A DNA stretch of 64,000 nucleotides from assembly GCF_035046485.1 (NCBI RefSeq), contig NC_085137.1, positions 318,104,739 to 318,168,738 of the forward strand, given 5' to 3'. The notes under the pieces were generated by a model, which saw only the letters and a list, made by a program, of their open reading frames with translations, searched no databases and had not been told where the DNA came from. Shown piece after piece: positions 31,404-43,009 of this stretch. Every line of letters starts with the position of its first letter. The first letter of the stretch is position 1. The position numbers and the translations under genes were made by a program. This stretch comes from Aedes albopictus. Taxonomy: Eukaryota > Arthropoda > Insecta > Diptera > Culicidae.

Positions 31404-31750
31404 CACTGAACGGCGGCTTGCGGTGAAAATTACTATTCTGAGGGTCAATTTAAATGCACAACGCCACTAAATTTGTGCAGACTGAATTTCGTTTTAATTC
31501 AACAGAATTATGTTTTCAATTTTACCATGGACTCGATCTTCAATTAAAAAAAGTTTCTGTTGGCAACCGGATTCGAACCAAGAACCTTGACATCATCAGG
31601 CTCGTATGCTACCACTCAGCTATCGAACCGGTTGATGTGAGAAGAAACAAAACGCACACAAGAAGCGCTGGTGGGTCGATGATCATGTTTTGCCATGGTA
31701 AATTTAAAAACATTTTTATGCTTGTCATTACTGCAAGGCTCCTTTCAGTG
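31404..31750. mobile_element. 347-bp TA-flanked MITE carrying a tRNA-like segment
   Basis: The ends are CACTGAACGGCGGCTTGCGG and the complement of CACTGAAAGGAGCCTTGCAG, with TA at 31402-31403 and 31751-31752. The minus strand of 31565-31640 has an A box (TAGCTGAGTGG) and B box (GGTTCGAATCC) at tRNA-like spacing. The acceptor stem does not pair, so it is a tRNA relic rather than a gene. Confidence 0.7.
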
Positions 31751-31752
31751 TA

Positions 31753-32317
31753 GATTTCCCCTGAATCTTGAACCAATCATCGGCCTAGTTCTAGTACTAC
31801 GCTCGAACTTCGGCTTCACGGAGAGCAACAAAGAAAAATCAACAAGGCACCGCGCTCTTCACGGAGAAACGAAAGTACCCAAAAGTGAGTTCATTCCACC
31901 CAACTTTGAGGTTGCGTGCGGGAAGCCAATTTTGAGTTGATAGCGTCGATGTTGAGGTAGGTAGTTTGCATTTAGGCGTATACGGCCAAAGTACCTAGCG
32001 TCGAAGTTCTTTTTACTCAACCGTCAGTTCAAATTACTCAACTTTCGGTACTATGTCACTTACTCAATTTTGGCTTCCCGCATCGAACTCTCAAAGTTGG
32101 GTTGTTTTGCTATTCACTCTCTGACAACAATAAAGAGAGCGAATGAAACAGGATGCAAAATAGAACTCAAAAGTGAGTTTAAAAATACTCAAATTTGGGT
32201 TCTCTTGTTTTTCAGTGTTGGATCGTCTGTCTGTCGACGTTGTGATCGTGTCTCAGCGTGTGAAAATTTTTTCCATCTTCCAGGATATTTTCCCTCCCCA
32301 GCGAATATTCTCAAGTA
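31753..32317 (+). promoter_or_regulatory. Upstream region of the RING/B-box gene
   Basis: Repeats of AACTCAAAxTTGGG-like sequence in both orientations (31870-32200) suggest an old MITE next to the gene. No TATA box was identified. The leader probably begins within the last 100 bases. Confidence 0.35.
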
Positions 32318-35006
32318 ATGTCCCAACCCCAAACGAAAAAACGTCGCAGTCGAAAAGGTTGCAAACAGGAACCATCTCAAGTTAAGGAAGAAACAAACCC
32401 GATTCCCGTGAAGATGGAGACGGAAGCGGAGACGGAGGTAAAGCCGGTCCTTCCATCGTCGACCTCTTCGCTGTTGCCATCTCAACGAGCAGAATGCAGC
32501 TCGTGCAAAGACACGGTGGAAAATCCGGTAACTTGCAGCAGTTGCGACTTGTTCTTCTGCCTGAAGTGCTTTGATGTGTGGCTTTCGTTGACGCCGCAAA
32601 CCATGTGCCCGGCGTGTGTTGCGGCTGCGAAGAAAAAACAGGATGACAACTGCGGAGTTCACGATCAAGAGTTGAACCTGTTTTGCTTGACCTGCGGAAC
32701 GAGGATTTGCAGCGGATGCTTCTTGAATACGGCCGATCATAAGCGGCACCAGATCGATGACCTGGACGTGGTATACCGGGAGAAGCTGGCCGATACCAAC
32801 GGGAAGCTGAACGTGGTGGGTGATGTATTGCAGCAGTTCCAGTCCGTCGTGGACACGACCGAGTACAACGCTGGGATGATCTGTAAGACCGAAGACGACA
32901 TGGAGACGGAGTTGAACCAGCTTATGGACACGGCAAAGTCGGAGGCCGTCGAATGGAAGGAGGACAAACTGCGATTGTGTTTGTTGCGAAAGGAAGTGCC
33001 TATAAAGAGAAAGTTGCTGTTTGAGGAGTTGCAGGGCAAAATCAACTGTTTGGCCAAGCATGAGTTTATTGCCAAAAAGGACGAATTGGAGCTGGAAGCG
33101 GCTGCGTTGGTTCCCAATGCACAGGCTCTTTTCCCACCGCCGATTGACTATCATGACTACGAATGGTGAGTCGTTATGTGTATATTATGTGTATTTCATC
33201 TTCTTCTTTGTGGCTCGACGTCCCCACTGAGACTTGGCCTGCCTCTCTTCAACTTAGTGTTCTTTTTCCACAGTTATTAATTGAAGGGCTTTTCTTTGCC
33301 TGCCATTGCATGAATTTGTATATTGTGAGGCAAGTACAATGATACACTATGCCCAGGTAGTCGAGAAAATTTTCACGACCGGAACGGGAATTGAACCCGC
33401 CGTCTCCGGATTGGCGATCCATAGCCTTAACCACTAGGCTAACTGGAGACCCTTATTATGTTATTATGATTATGTGTATTTCCGAATTTGAATAAAATTG
33501 ATTTGGGCTTATCACCCTAGTTTCACCACATGGAACTGCTAACTAGGAGTATGAGCAATGATTTCCCGTTTAAAATCGTTAAAGTTTACCGGTAGACTCA
33601 GATTTGAACAGGAAATTTGAAGGATAAAATATCCTATCAGTTCTATTAGGAATGTTCCTTCAGCATGTTTTCACTTAAATCATGGAAACAAGGAAAACAA
33701 AGAATGACTAAGACGAATAATTATGAATGTATGATTGTAGCTGGCGTTAATAATATCAGTCACGTTTTGGTTACAGTTCACTGATTCCTCAATGTCGGAA
33801 GGTTCCGATCATCCTGGACAACTTCTCCCGCCACTTTGAAGATCCGAAGTATGATGTCATCGCCAGTGTGGACGTATCGGATAGTAGCGAAACTTTTTGG
33901 ACCGTTCGTGTTTTCAAGGGACAATTTTTGACCATCGATTTTTCACAGAAACAGCTGCTGAAGCACAGGTACTCGAATGAGTTATTTTCAATGAAGAAAG
34001 TATTCCTAAACTTCTGTTTTCAGCCTCTTCTTCCAGTTGTATGTGGAAATCATTCACGTCGATCATCGCAACACGCTGTGCACCATGCAGGAAACTCAAT
34101 CCACCAATTGTCACATCGATTTGATAGAAATGGAAAAGCTGAAAGAAAAGGGATTCATATCCAGTACTGACGAAGTTTCGCTGGGTATCTGGATGAGACC
34201 CAAGTCAATCATCGTAGAACGACAAGCACTTACGTTGAACTTTTTGGATCTCAAACGGACAAAATTTGAACTGGATGATAAGTACAACGGTGTCGTTTCA
34301 AAGCTGGCCGAGTCGTAAGTTTCATTTAGTTGTGTAACTATTATTAGAACATTCTTACAAAAAAATCTATTGTTTGAAGAAAACTTGAGGTGACTCAAGC
34401 AATTACTTGTAACTTAAATGTTGTCATTTGACTCTGAGTTAAACTTTGAGACACCTTGCATTGAAATTATGTATATGGGTAAGAGACGAACCAGCCAAGG
34501 GCTGAAAGTCTTTTTCATAAAGACAAATCAATCAATCAATGTATATACATTAACACATTTGTTTCCTTAACAGGGAGCAATATTCCGTTGGATATTTCCG
34601 TATCCCTCTGGATAAATTGCAATTTCCGGAGGACAACACCACCGATACGTTGCAAATCAAATCCCACCCCATCAAGGACTTCAGTGGCCGTTCCTGGTGT
34701 ATGTACGTGGAGCGGGAGAAAGCCAATAGGGTCTGCGCCGAATCGTACATCGGCGTGTACTTGATGCTGTGCTCACCATTGAAGAAGAAGACTTCAAGTC
34801 TGCGCCGTCGCTACTATCTGGAGCTGGTGAATAAGGACCATGACTACTGCATTCGTAAGTACAGCTCGGACAATTTTGACTCCATGGCCCGATGCGGTTG
34901 GAGTCCGTTTGTAAAAATGTCGCGTGTTTTCGCCGACAGCTCGGGCTTTGTTCGAAAAGGAGCTATCGGGTTCCGATTTGGAGTTCAGAATCGGAAGTGG
35001 AAATAA
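32318..35006 (+). CDS. RING/B-box (TRIM-type) protein with MATH-like C-terminus, four exons
   Basis: Exons are 32318-33165, 33777-33968, 34024-34314 and 34574-35006, with GT-AG introns, consistent phases and 587 residues. A basic N-terminus (KKRRSRKGCK) is followed by a RING-like Cys cluster (CSSCKDTVENPVTCSSC, FFCLKCF, CPAC) near residues 60-105. A B-box (CGVHDQELNLFCLTC, CSGCF, DHKRHQ) and a coiled coil to about residue 270 come next. The second half contains two segments like MATH/TRAF beta-sandwiches (FWTVRVF and YYLELVNKDHDYCIRKY to SFVKMSRVF-like GWSPFVKMSRVF). This order resembles TRIM37-type E3 ubiquitin ligases, but the RING is unusual and I do not assign an orthologue. AATAAA lies at 35192. 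A SINE sits in intron 1. Confidence 0.85.
33198..33468 (-). mobile_element. tRNA-derived SINE in intron 1 of the RING/B-box gene
   Basis: Same family as 20713-20953, with A box TAGCCTAGTGG and B box GGTTCAATTCC on the minus strand. ATTATGTGTATTTC is duplicated at 33184-33197 and 33469-33482. Confidence 0.85.
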
Positions 35007-35191
35007 GGCTTTCACATGATTATAGCGCCGTTCATGATTTTTAATTGCAATGACTTAGTTTATACATTAGTATAGTTTACCATGTTCTGATTAACTATAA
35101 TTAACTTCAAGTCCATGTCCCGTTATAATTAGTTTACAACTTTTATGCTGAATTGGTTTTTTCGTAACATCTGTACGATTAATTGATTAAC

Positions 35192-35197
35192 AATAAA
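35192..35197 (+). terminator. Poly(A) signal of the RING/B-box gene
   Basis: AATAAA 186 bases after the stop codon, in AT-rich DNA. Confidence 0.6.
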
Positions 35198-35673
35198 AAA
35201 GGGCAAAATCACCGTTAGTTTGTGCATTTCTTGATCTGCTCAGCACAGATCATTTAAACCTTTTTTATGCTTGCGTTTCTGGTTCTTAAAACAGGAATAT
35301 TGCCTCTCCACCTTGTATGAGAAAACGAATGTTGTACCCTTTGAGTATTTGAACATTTGCAGCTGCTTAATAAAATCTCGAGGATTCTCCAAGTAAAACA
35401 GTGTTTTTCACTTTCGATTAAAAATTGAAGTTTGCTTGCTTAGAAACCCGTGTCCCATACACGAATACCAAACCGTATTTTTCTTAGGATTTTTCAAATG
35501 TCTTTTTATTGTACTTTAATGTATTTCAGACAACCAGCAAAACAGTTTAAAATGTGATCGAACATTGACGCCATCATCAACCAATCCCATTATGTCATAT
35601 TTCGCATTCTCTGTATTTTGTTCTATCGTTTCTTTGGTAAATGGTAGGCGATAGCTTATGGCGATGATGTATG

Positions 35674-35755
35674 TACTGCCGTGAATCGCATATCAGTCCC
35701 ATCTTTGCTGGATTTCTTATGCAAATGGGACAGATTTGCGATTCACGGCAGTGTA
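35674..35755. mobile_element. 82-bp hairpin MITE
   Basis: Arms of about 28 bases, TGCCGTGAATCGCA then CAGTCCCAT, mirrored on the right with two differences. Little loop remains. A TA lies near each end. Confidence 0.65.
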
Positions 35756-36912
35756 CGTGGGTGAACAATGGCCCCAAAGGTTTACTAGTCGCTTTCGCGA
35801 TATGGCTTCTTCAGCAGTCACACCGCGCACCCATGGGATTTCGCCGGCATGCTTTCCTAGTGGTGTCAATGGGCTCGCACATGACTACATGCATGCATGA
35901 TGGGAGAAAGAATGCAAAGTGTGTATTCTAATTCGAAGAATGGTTGAAATGGTGCTTGCAAACTGGCATGGCCAATATGTTTGGATTGTTTTGTTAAATT
36001 TTGTCTCTGTGGTCAGTACTACGTGGTTTGTCGACGGGCGCGGTTACGAGTTTAGTGTATAACGGACGAAACAATTCCAGGTGATTTGCGTATTTTCTAA
36101 GATCGAAGTATTGATTGATTTTTTTTTTTATAAAAAAATACATCAAGCAAGTGATATGTCAATGGTTTCTTCCAAAGAAAGTGTACAATTGCAAAATGTT
36201 AAATTTTGTGGATAATTTTCTGATTTTCCTGCATAACTTGAATATTTTCTGTGGTAGTGTTATGGATAACATCAATGGTTCTTTTCGAGTTATAAGCACT
36301 ACTGCTCAGGAATGGATACAACGGTTCATCGGCAGGGTAAGTTAAAAAAAATGTTATACTCTTGCAGATAAAGGACAAGACACGAAATTTATGAAACGAC
36401 ATTTTGATTTTAAAGATTTCACTTCACATTACACTCTTCAACCCTCAAATGGATACCTGGGGTCCATTGGACCCCAGAGCCACTTTAAAGTTATCGCAAA
36501 CAAGTTTGAATTGACATATCGGCCCCATTCTTAGAGTTCATTCAAACTATGATGAAGTTATTTGTGCAAATATACCAATAGTTTCATGTTATACTATGGA
36601 TTATTCTCGATGTCGAAGTTGAACCCGGCGATTTTGTACCCCTGGGGTCCATTGGACCCCACGGCACAAATGTTTGTATCTTTTGATCATGGCTTCCTAG
36701 AACATTGCTGTCTTCGAAAAAAAAAAAATGTTCTGCAAACCAAGGGCAATCTTATGATAGATCAAATAAATCGAAATTAACCCAGTAGATGTCATTAGTG
36801 TGTATTCAAATTAGGGATTGAATGCTTGAATATCTTGATATTCTAAATCAAATGCATAGAATGTTCGTGTCTTCGGCAAAAGTGTTTAATTAATCAAAAT
36901 CTATTTGATAAT
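35756..36912. other. Non-coding interval with palindromes
   Basis: No gene is supported. It holds the 19-base palindrome TGGGGTCCATTGGACCCCA twice, at 36458-36476 and 36643-36661. Confidence 0.45.
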
Positions 36913-36913
36913 A

Positions 36914-37399
36914 GGGTAGAAGCTTCAGTTTTGGCCAGTCCGGAGTTTTGGCCATAGTGCGGTATTGAGCCTGTTGCGATCTAAACCGACGTAAATTTAA
37001 TTTTTACTAGTAGATCCTAATGCAATATGATAATTACAGCTGTGAAAACCACACATTTTAATTAAAAACTGGAAGAAAAAATATATTTCCTTTAAAAATC
37101 TGCTCCCATATATCTATTTTGGCCAGGGTGCTTCTAATTTGGCCACCCCCATTAGAAATACACGTGATTGGCCAAAATAGAAACCAAACTTAAGAATATG
37201 GCCAAAACTGCGGCAGAGCTTCTATTTTGGCCAGTGCCACTTTTAATACAAAAATCAAGTATTGGCTTGATTTCTGCATTTTTCCTTCAAAATATAGATT
37301 GAAACCTTTTATTTGACGCATTGGTTGTTTTCATAGGATTATTGATTATTTTTATAAAAATGATTTCCCTTAGACTGGCCAAAACCGGAGCCCGCACCC
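36914..37399. mobile_element. 486-bp TA-flanked MITE with TTGGCCA repeats
   Basis: The ends are GGGTAGAAGCTTCAGTTTTG and the complement of GGGTGCGGGCTCCGGTTTTG, both continuing GCCAGTC. TA is at 36912-36913 and 37400-37401. The interior repeats TTTTGGCCA several times in both orientations. Confidence 0.75.
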
Positions 37400-37401
37400 T
37401 A

Positions 37402-38043
37402 GTACATATTCGCTCAGCAAAATTCTTTTAAGGTGAATGTCTTGATGCAATATAATGACAAACAACACCAATACTTCTTATTTGATGGATAATTTACTTC
37501 AGAATTGCCTCATCAGGTGGCGAAAGCATAACTTCAAAGATTACATGTGGATAAGACTTCCAACCCACATTTCAAAAATGTAATATACATTTTGTTAGGT
37601 ACTTGATATCTCAATCGAGAGAAAATATTCTAAGTTGATGACTTCGGCAGATTTATTTATATGAATGTAATTTTTCAATTACAATAATCTCTATGGCCAA
37701 GATCACAGGGTTTGACGGTATTAAAGTGAAGGATGTTAATTGTAATTCTTGTATTGAAAATATCACCTTTAACACTTTAATGCGCCTCCAACGGTTCATT
37801 ACGAACCGGCTGCTACAGATGGAGTATGGCTGATTTATCAGAAATGCTCGATAAACAGAAGGGACCTGCTAGGGCGCAGTAGTTTCTATACTCAGAAAAC
37901 AGTTCCGGTCGGTTGATTCTGGAAGGGTTTTGAGAATCGTTGTGGATCATAATGAAAATATTTGTGTTTTGTGACGAATCTTAGAATCTTTTTGGAGTCA
38001 GCAGACTGCATTGGTGTCTGGGCTTCCTACTATTCGGTTAATT
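37402..38043. other. Non-coding interval
   Basis: AT-rich with no supported gene or repeat boundary. Confidence 0.35.
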
Positions 38044-38055
38044 TTAACAAACACT

Positions 38056-38292
38056 CTCTCTCTCTTCTTGGCGTAACGTCCTCATTGGGACAAAGCCTGC
38101 TTCTCAGCTTAGTGTTCTATGAGCACTTCCACAGTTATTAACTGAGAGCTTCCTCTGCCAATGACCATTTTGCATGCGTATATCGTGTGGCAGGCACGAA
38201 GATACTCTATGCCCAAGGAAGTCAAGGAAATTTCCTTTACGAAAAGATCCTGGACCGACCGGGAATCGAACCCGTCACCCTCAGCATGGTCA
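38056..38292 (-). mobile_element. Feilai-like SINE, head-truncated
   Basis: Minus strand. It has the B box (GGTTCGATTCC) but ends before the A box. TTAACAAACACT is duplicated at 38044-38055 and 38293-38304. The body is nearly identical to 57276-57557. Confidence 0.9.
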
Positions 38293-38329
38293 TTAACAAA
38301 CACTATAAAAATCAATAATGTAATACTTA

Positions 38330-38425
38330 GGGCCGATTTCTTCACCTCGGCTTAACCCGTAAGCCAGGCTTACCCATATAGTTAAACCTGGCTTAACGCC
38401 TAAGCCAGGGTGAAGAAATCGACCC
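38330..38425. mobile_element. 96-bp PIF/Harbinger-like MITE
   Basis: The ends GGGCCGATTTCTTCACC and GGTGAAGAAATCGACCC are flanked by TTA (38327-38329 and 38426-38428), the 3-bp duplication of PIF/Harbinger. The interior is palindromic around TTAAGCC. Confidence 0.8.
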
Positions 38426-38429
38426 TTAG

Positions 38430-39183
38430 TTGTATCTAGTGTATTCAATTTGCTTATACCTAGTTCTCAACATTTGATTTGCTTACGTGATTTAATTTTA
38501 ACTTTTATTATTTTTATATCTGATAGTTTTTAGAGTAAACTCTAATATATTTCGAATGCCTGATGCTTAATAACGTTTTCTTGCAATATCAATTTAAATT
38601 AACTAAGAAACTAATAGTGGGAAAGTGCAGCATTAGTGCTTGCTTATAGATTCGAAGCTAACGTGTGATCAAGACTTAAGACGCATATTTGACGAAATCG
38701 ACTAAAACTGACTAGTTCGACATTGACTAACGTAACCTATTTATGACAAATTAGACGTTAAGTGTATGAAATATTTTCTTTAGTTAGGACCTATTTGGAC
38801 AGATGCTGATAGTGCTAGGGATATGGACGAAAGACAACTTTCAAAGATAAAAAAAAAAACAGTACTAAAATGAGGATCAAAAAATTTACATAACGAACAC
38901 ATCGACCATGTAACGGATCATAGACACACCAAAGATTAGTGGATTACAGGGCACAACATGAATTTGAACAATAACATGACAAAAGAACAAATTCAAACAA
39001 AATCGACCATATGACAAAACCAAAACTTTCACACCTTCTACCGTAACCTTCGGAGTCAGTACGCAACAGTGTCTTACTGGACGACATGTTCCGTGCACGG
39101 CTGGTGAACTGCTTCTGAAGGATTACGTTCTCTATCCTATCCAAAGGCCTAGTGAATTGTCGTTGTCCGCGCAAACGCATCGT
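38430..39183. other. Non-coding interval
   Basis: Short frames only; I see no domain. Confidence 0.3.
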
Positions 39184-39445
39184 CACAGGCAAACAGACGT
39201 AACACTTGCGAAATTTCCATCGACCACGCTTTTAACGATCATTTTAAATTTTCATAGTTGTGGTTTTCACAGCCAGAAGCGCACGCATCGATTTTCTATG
39301 CGTTTGACGTTTCACACTACCGCCTTCTGTTGACGATATTGCACAACACAGTGATTCGTGCAACTTTCCCACCAGGTGATGGTAGTGTGAACTGGGCGAT
39401 GGATTTTCATGAAAATCGTTCAAGGTGTTACGTCTGTTTGTCTGT
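39184..39445. mobile_element. 262-bp MITE
   Basis: The ends CACAGGCAAACAGACGTAAC and the complement of CACAGACAAACAGACGTAAC continue to ACxTTG. GCATCGT stands on both sides, suggesting a 7-8 bp duplication (hAT-like). Confidence 0.7.
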
Positions 39446-40299
39446 GGCATCGTGCTCCTCCATATAGACGCGAGACGATTGTGCGCACAGTGATGGGAGA
39501 GGTTTCTACGTCCCTCGGCGTGCCGCTAGGAACCGAGAAAAAAAAGAAAAAAAGTAATTTTTCAATTTCAATAATCTCTGATTTAAAATCATCTTACTAG
39601 ATGGCACTCCTGCACAATCAATTTATTACGCCGATATCTCAGTCTAGAAATCTCAGACAAAATCGCACATATTATTGAGAGCCAGCTTATCTGAAAAAAA
39701 AACATGTTCGAAAACACCTCATTAGCATTCTGCAGCAACTGAGAGTTCTTTGACGTGTGTCAGTTGTTGCAGTTATCGAATTTCATTCGGAAACCTAAAT
39801 ATGTTGCAGTTATCGAACGTCTACTGTGTTGTATACCTGGCTACGTCCTTACAATAGCTAGGAAAGGGTAGGAATGTTAGTTTAATATTTAGTGCCGATA
39901 TTACAGGAAAAGGAATTCGATGGAGAGTTTACAGACCTGTTAAAAGAATCTACCTTAATATTCATGCAAGAGAGCATATTAGAATTAGACGTGTGCGCCG
40001 AAGCACATTTTATCGATGGCGGCGTACATAGTAATTTAAGTCATCGGCGGCGGCGGTGACGGTGTTACCAGAATTTAAAAATTATAAATGTGACAATTTT
40101 GCTGCTCCTAAAACAAAATATAATTTTGTAGATTTTATTTTAGATATAGGAAAACATCCATCCAAGGATCTGTAAGTTTGTGGATCTAGGACCAAGGAGT
40201 TGCATGGAAATTACTTCTCAAAATCCTCTAATAATTCTTCAAAAAGTACTGTGAAAAAGTAATGCGGATAAAACTACTGACTGTAATATGTTTACGATT
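39446..40299. other. Non-coding interval
   Basis: Includes the paired motif GTTGCAGTTATCGAA (39763 and 39806) and GGCGGCGGCGG (40020-40060). No gene. Confidence 0.3.
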
Positions 40300-41560
40300 T
40301 TTTCTGAAACTATTGCAGGAAGTTTTCTATGATTTCCTTCAAACTTGCCTCTAGAAATTCCTAAAGAATTTTCTTCAACATTTTCCCAGGAATTCATCTA
40401 GAACTTTCTCAGGAAACTCTTCAAGATATTTCTCCAGCTGTTTGTTCAGGTATTCATCCCGATTTTCCTTTAAAAACCCCGATTCGTACAGAAAACAGAT
40501 TAAAGACGAATTCTTCTAGCGATTATTTCAGATGTTTCATCAAAGATTGCTCTAGTCATTATTTCAGTAATTCCTCAAGAGATTATTTCAGGAAATTCTT
40601 CAGAGGTTCCTCCGGGTATTGATCCCAAAAAACCTCTATCGATTACTTTAGAAATTCGAGTGTTTTGTAGAAAGGCTTTCTGAAATTTTGTTGAAGTTTT
40701 TCTAGAGATTACTTCTTCAGGAATTTCTCTGTGAATTTCTCCAGAGTTCTTTTTAGAAATTTCTCAGGGATTCTACTAGGCATTTCTCCAGAAATATCTC
40801 TAGAAAATTGTCAGGAGATTCTTCTAAAAGCTTCTCCCGGGGTTTCCTAGAAGATTATTTGATATTCCTCCTCGGGTCACATCATATAATTCTCTTTGAA
40901 TGTATTGAAATCTTCGATCAGGAATTCTTTCAGAAATTATCTCGAAGATTTTTCATGATACCTTTTAGAAATTCTTCCATCAATTATTTCAAAAGTCGCA
41001 TTAGGATTTTTTTTCTTGTGATTCTCCAGGAAAACCAAGAAATTTTCTTAAAATTACTGCAGAGCATGATCCAGTTTTCCGGGCATTCCTTCAGAGTTTC
41101 CATCAAAAAATTTAATTTCTTTAGAAATTAATTTCAATAACTCTGAAGAATTCTTACAGATGTTTTTAAATTTCTGCTGTTAAATTTCCCTCCGATAATT
41201 CTTTTTCCAGAAATTGATCCGGAAATTTCAGTAATTTTGCAAGACATTCTTTCAAGATATCTTTAGGAATTCTACCTGGGCTTGCTTCAGAACTTCCTAA
41301 TGTAAAAATTTGAATGAATTTCTAGAGGCATCTCTAAAAGAATCTTAGGAGAATCTTCTGAAGGAACCACAAGAGAAATTCCGAAAAGAATGTCGTTGAA
41401 ATTAAAAAAATGTTCTAGATAAATTTCTCAAAAGAGAAAAAAAATCCATGGAAAATTTTATGAAAAAAATCCTGAAAATCATGAAATATTTCTTTATATA
41501 CTGAAGGAGTTTCAGGAGATATTTTGTAAGAATTGCTTTCTTGCCCTTACCTGCACTTGC
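40300..41560. repeat. Degenerate TTC/GAA low-complexity array, arm 1
   Basis: A run of variable units such as TTTCTCCAGAAATTCCTC with no fixed period. The open frames are compositional artefacts. The same type of array lies in the opposite sense at 43010-44440. Confidence 0.65.
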
Positions 41561-41599
41561 CCGGCAGGGCGGCTCGGAGCAGGGTACTTCCAATAAACT

Positions 41600-42980
41600 T
41601 TGGATTTCGGATGGGTTATAATGGGAAAAAGGAAGAAATATTTCAATTTAAAACTTCTATTCTACGTCTGTCCTGAATCTCCTCCCTTGCTACGTCCTTG
41701 GTCGACGCTCGATGACACACGTTGGGGCCCTTGCTGCTGGTGGTGGTGCACGGTGGTGGCGTTCGTCGCTGCACGGCTCCTGCACGAGATGCAGGGCACC
41801 TCCTTCCTTCTTCTTCCACTTCTGCTTCTTCACCTTCCTCTTCTTCGCGTTGGGCTAATTCGCCGCCGAAGCGACGGTCCTTGGCTTTTAGCTAGGGGGA
41901 GGAGATTAACTCCTTTGTCGGACCCCCCCTAGCGACGCTGGTGTTATTCACCGTGCTACCTACTCGCCGTAGATAGCACTGGCAGAAATCGCAATTTCTT
42001 GCCTTAGGTGGTACGCCCCTTTGTACCACCTAACTTCGTCCTTCTTGGCGATCAACCGCGGGGGCGAGGTACTCTACTGGCTGAGCCCCCACAGTAAGGA
42101 CGGCGAGTGTGTGACTGGGTCCTTGGCGATTAGCCGCAAGAGGCGGAAAGGTCCTCAACGCTTAGCCTCTCAATAGCGGCGACCCAACACTATATTCACT
42201 GCACTATCACAGCACTACCGTTCTTGGACCGCGGGTCGACACTTTCCCGGGAACTATGTGGCACTTTTCACTCCCGTGGACCTGGGAACAACCATCCAGG
42301 TATTCCTGACTCCCTAATCGCTAAACGGTGCACAGATGAGCGGAGTAGAAAATGCGCGTCCGGACACTTTCGCGGTACAAAACGATCTCCCCTTTCCAAA
42401 ATGTCATCCTCCGTCCAGAATATCGCATACCACCTTCCCGCCATCTCCTACCACCGTGCTCGACTTGTTATGCTGTTATGTTGCGCCGCTTTCCTTGCAA
42501 CGGGAGGAGAATGGGACCTAACTTCATTTAAAAATCTATCTAAACCTAAACTATAATTTATTTCCTAACATATTAAAATGAAAAAACCTAACACCAAATA
42601 AAATCATACAGGAAAATAACAAATTAAAATGAATTGCACATCACGACAGTGGTGGTGCATCAATGAGAGTATATTACAGGTGAGGAAGAAGAAGAGATGG
42701 CTATGTATTAGTAAGCAAAGAAAAATGTAAACACAAATAGTGACGTCACTATTTGACACGCGTTCTTATGGGAGCTCGCTTTGCTTGTAGTAGTGACATG
42801 TTTTACACCAAACACGGATCTCACGCACACGAAGTGTCTCTTCCGCACCTTCATTAGACTCTCATTGGTGGTGCATGTTGCCCAATCAAAACAAAAACAT
42901 TACTCTGATTATCAACAAAGGACTATATACAAAATACTCAGAGTACACGCAGTGACAAAACTAGACAAAACGGGTTAATT
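41600..42980. other. GC-richer core between the two arrays, unidentified
   Basis: Clearly different in base use from the arms. It includes the inverted pair TTAGGTGGTACGCC/GTACCACCTAA (around 42003-42031) and a frame from 42336 (MSGVENARPDTFAVQND...). The region resembles the 5' part of a retroelement, but I cannot name it. Confidence 0.4.
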
Positions 42981-43009
42981 GTAACACGCAGGTTACAATT
43001 TCTTAGGCG

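Noticed and set aside
31560..31645. Functional tRNA gene on the minus strand
   Set aside because: A and B boxes are present, but the acceptor stem does not pair and the segment is inside a MITE.
40808..41131. 107-codon frame rich in Phe, Ile and Ser (also 43147-43712)
   Set aside because: A product of the TTC/GAA low-complexity arrays; no conserved motif.
42336..42521. Possible gag or ORF1 start (MSGVENARPD...)
   Set aside because: No zinc knuckle, coiled coil or downstream pol. Left as unidentified core rather than a gene.
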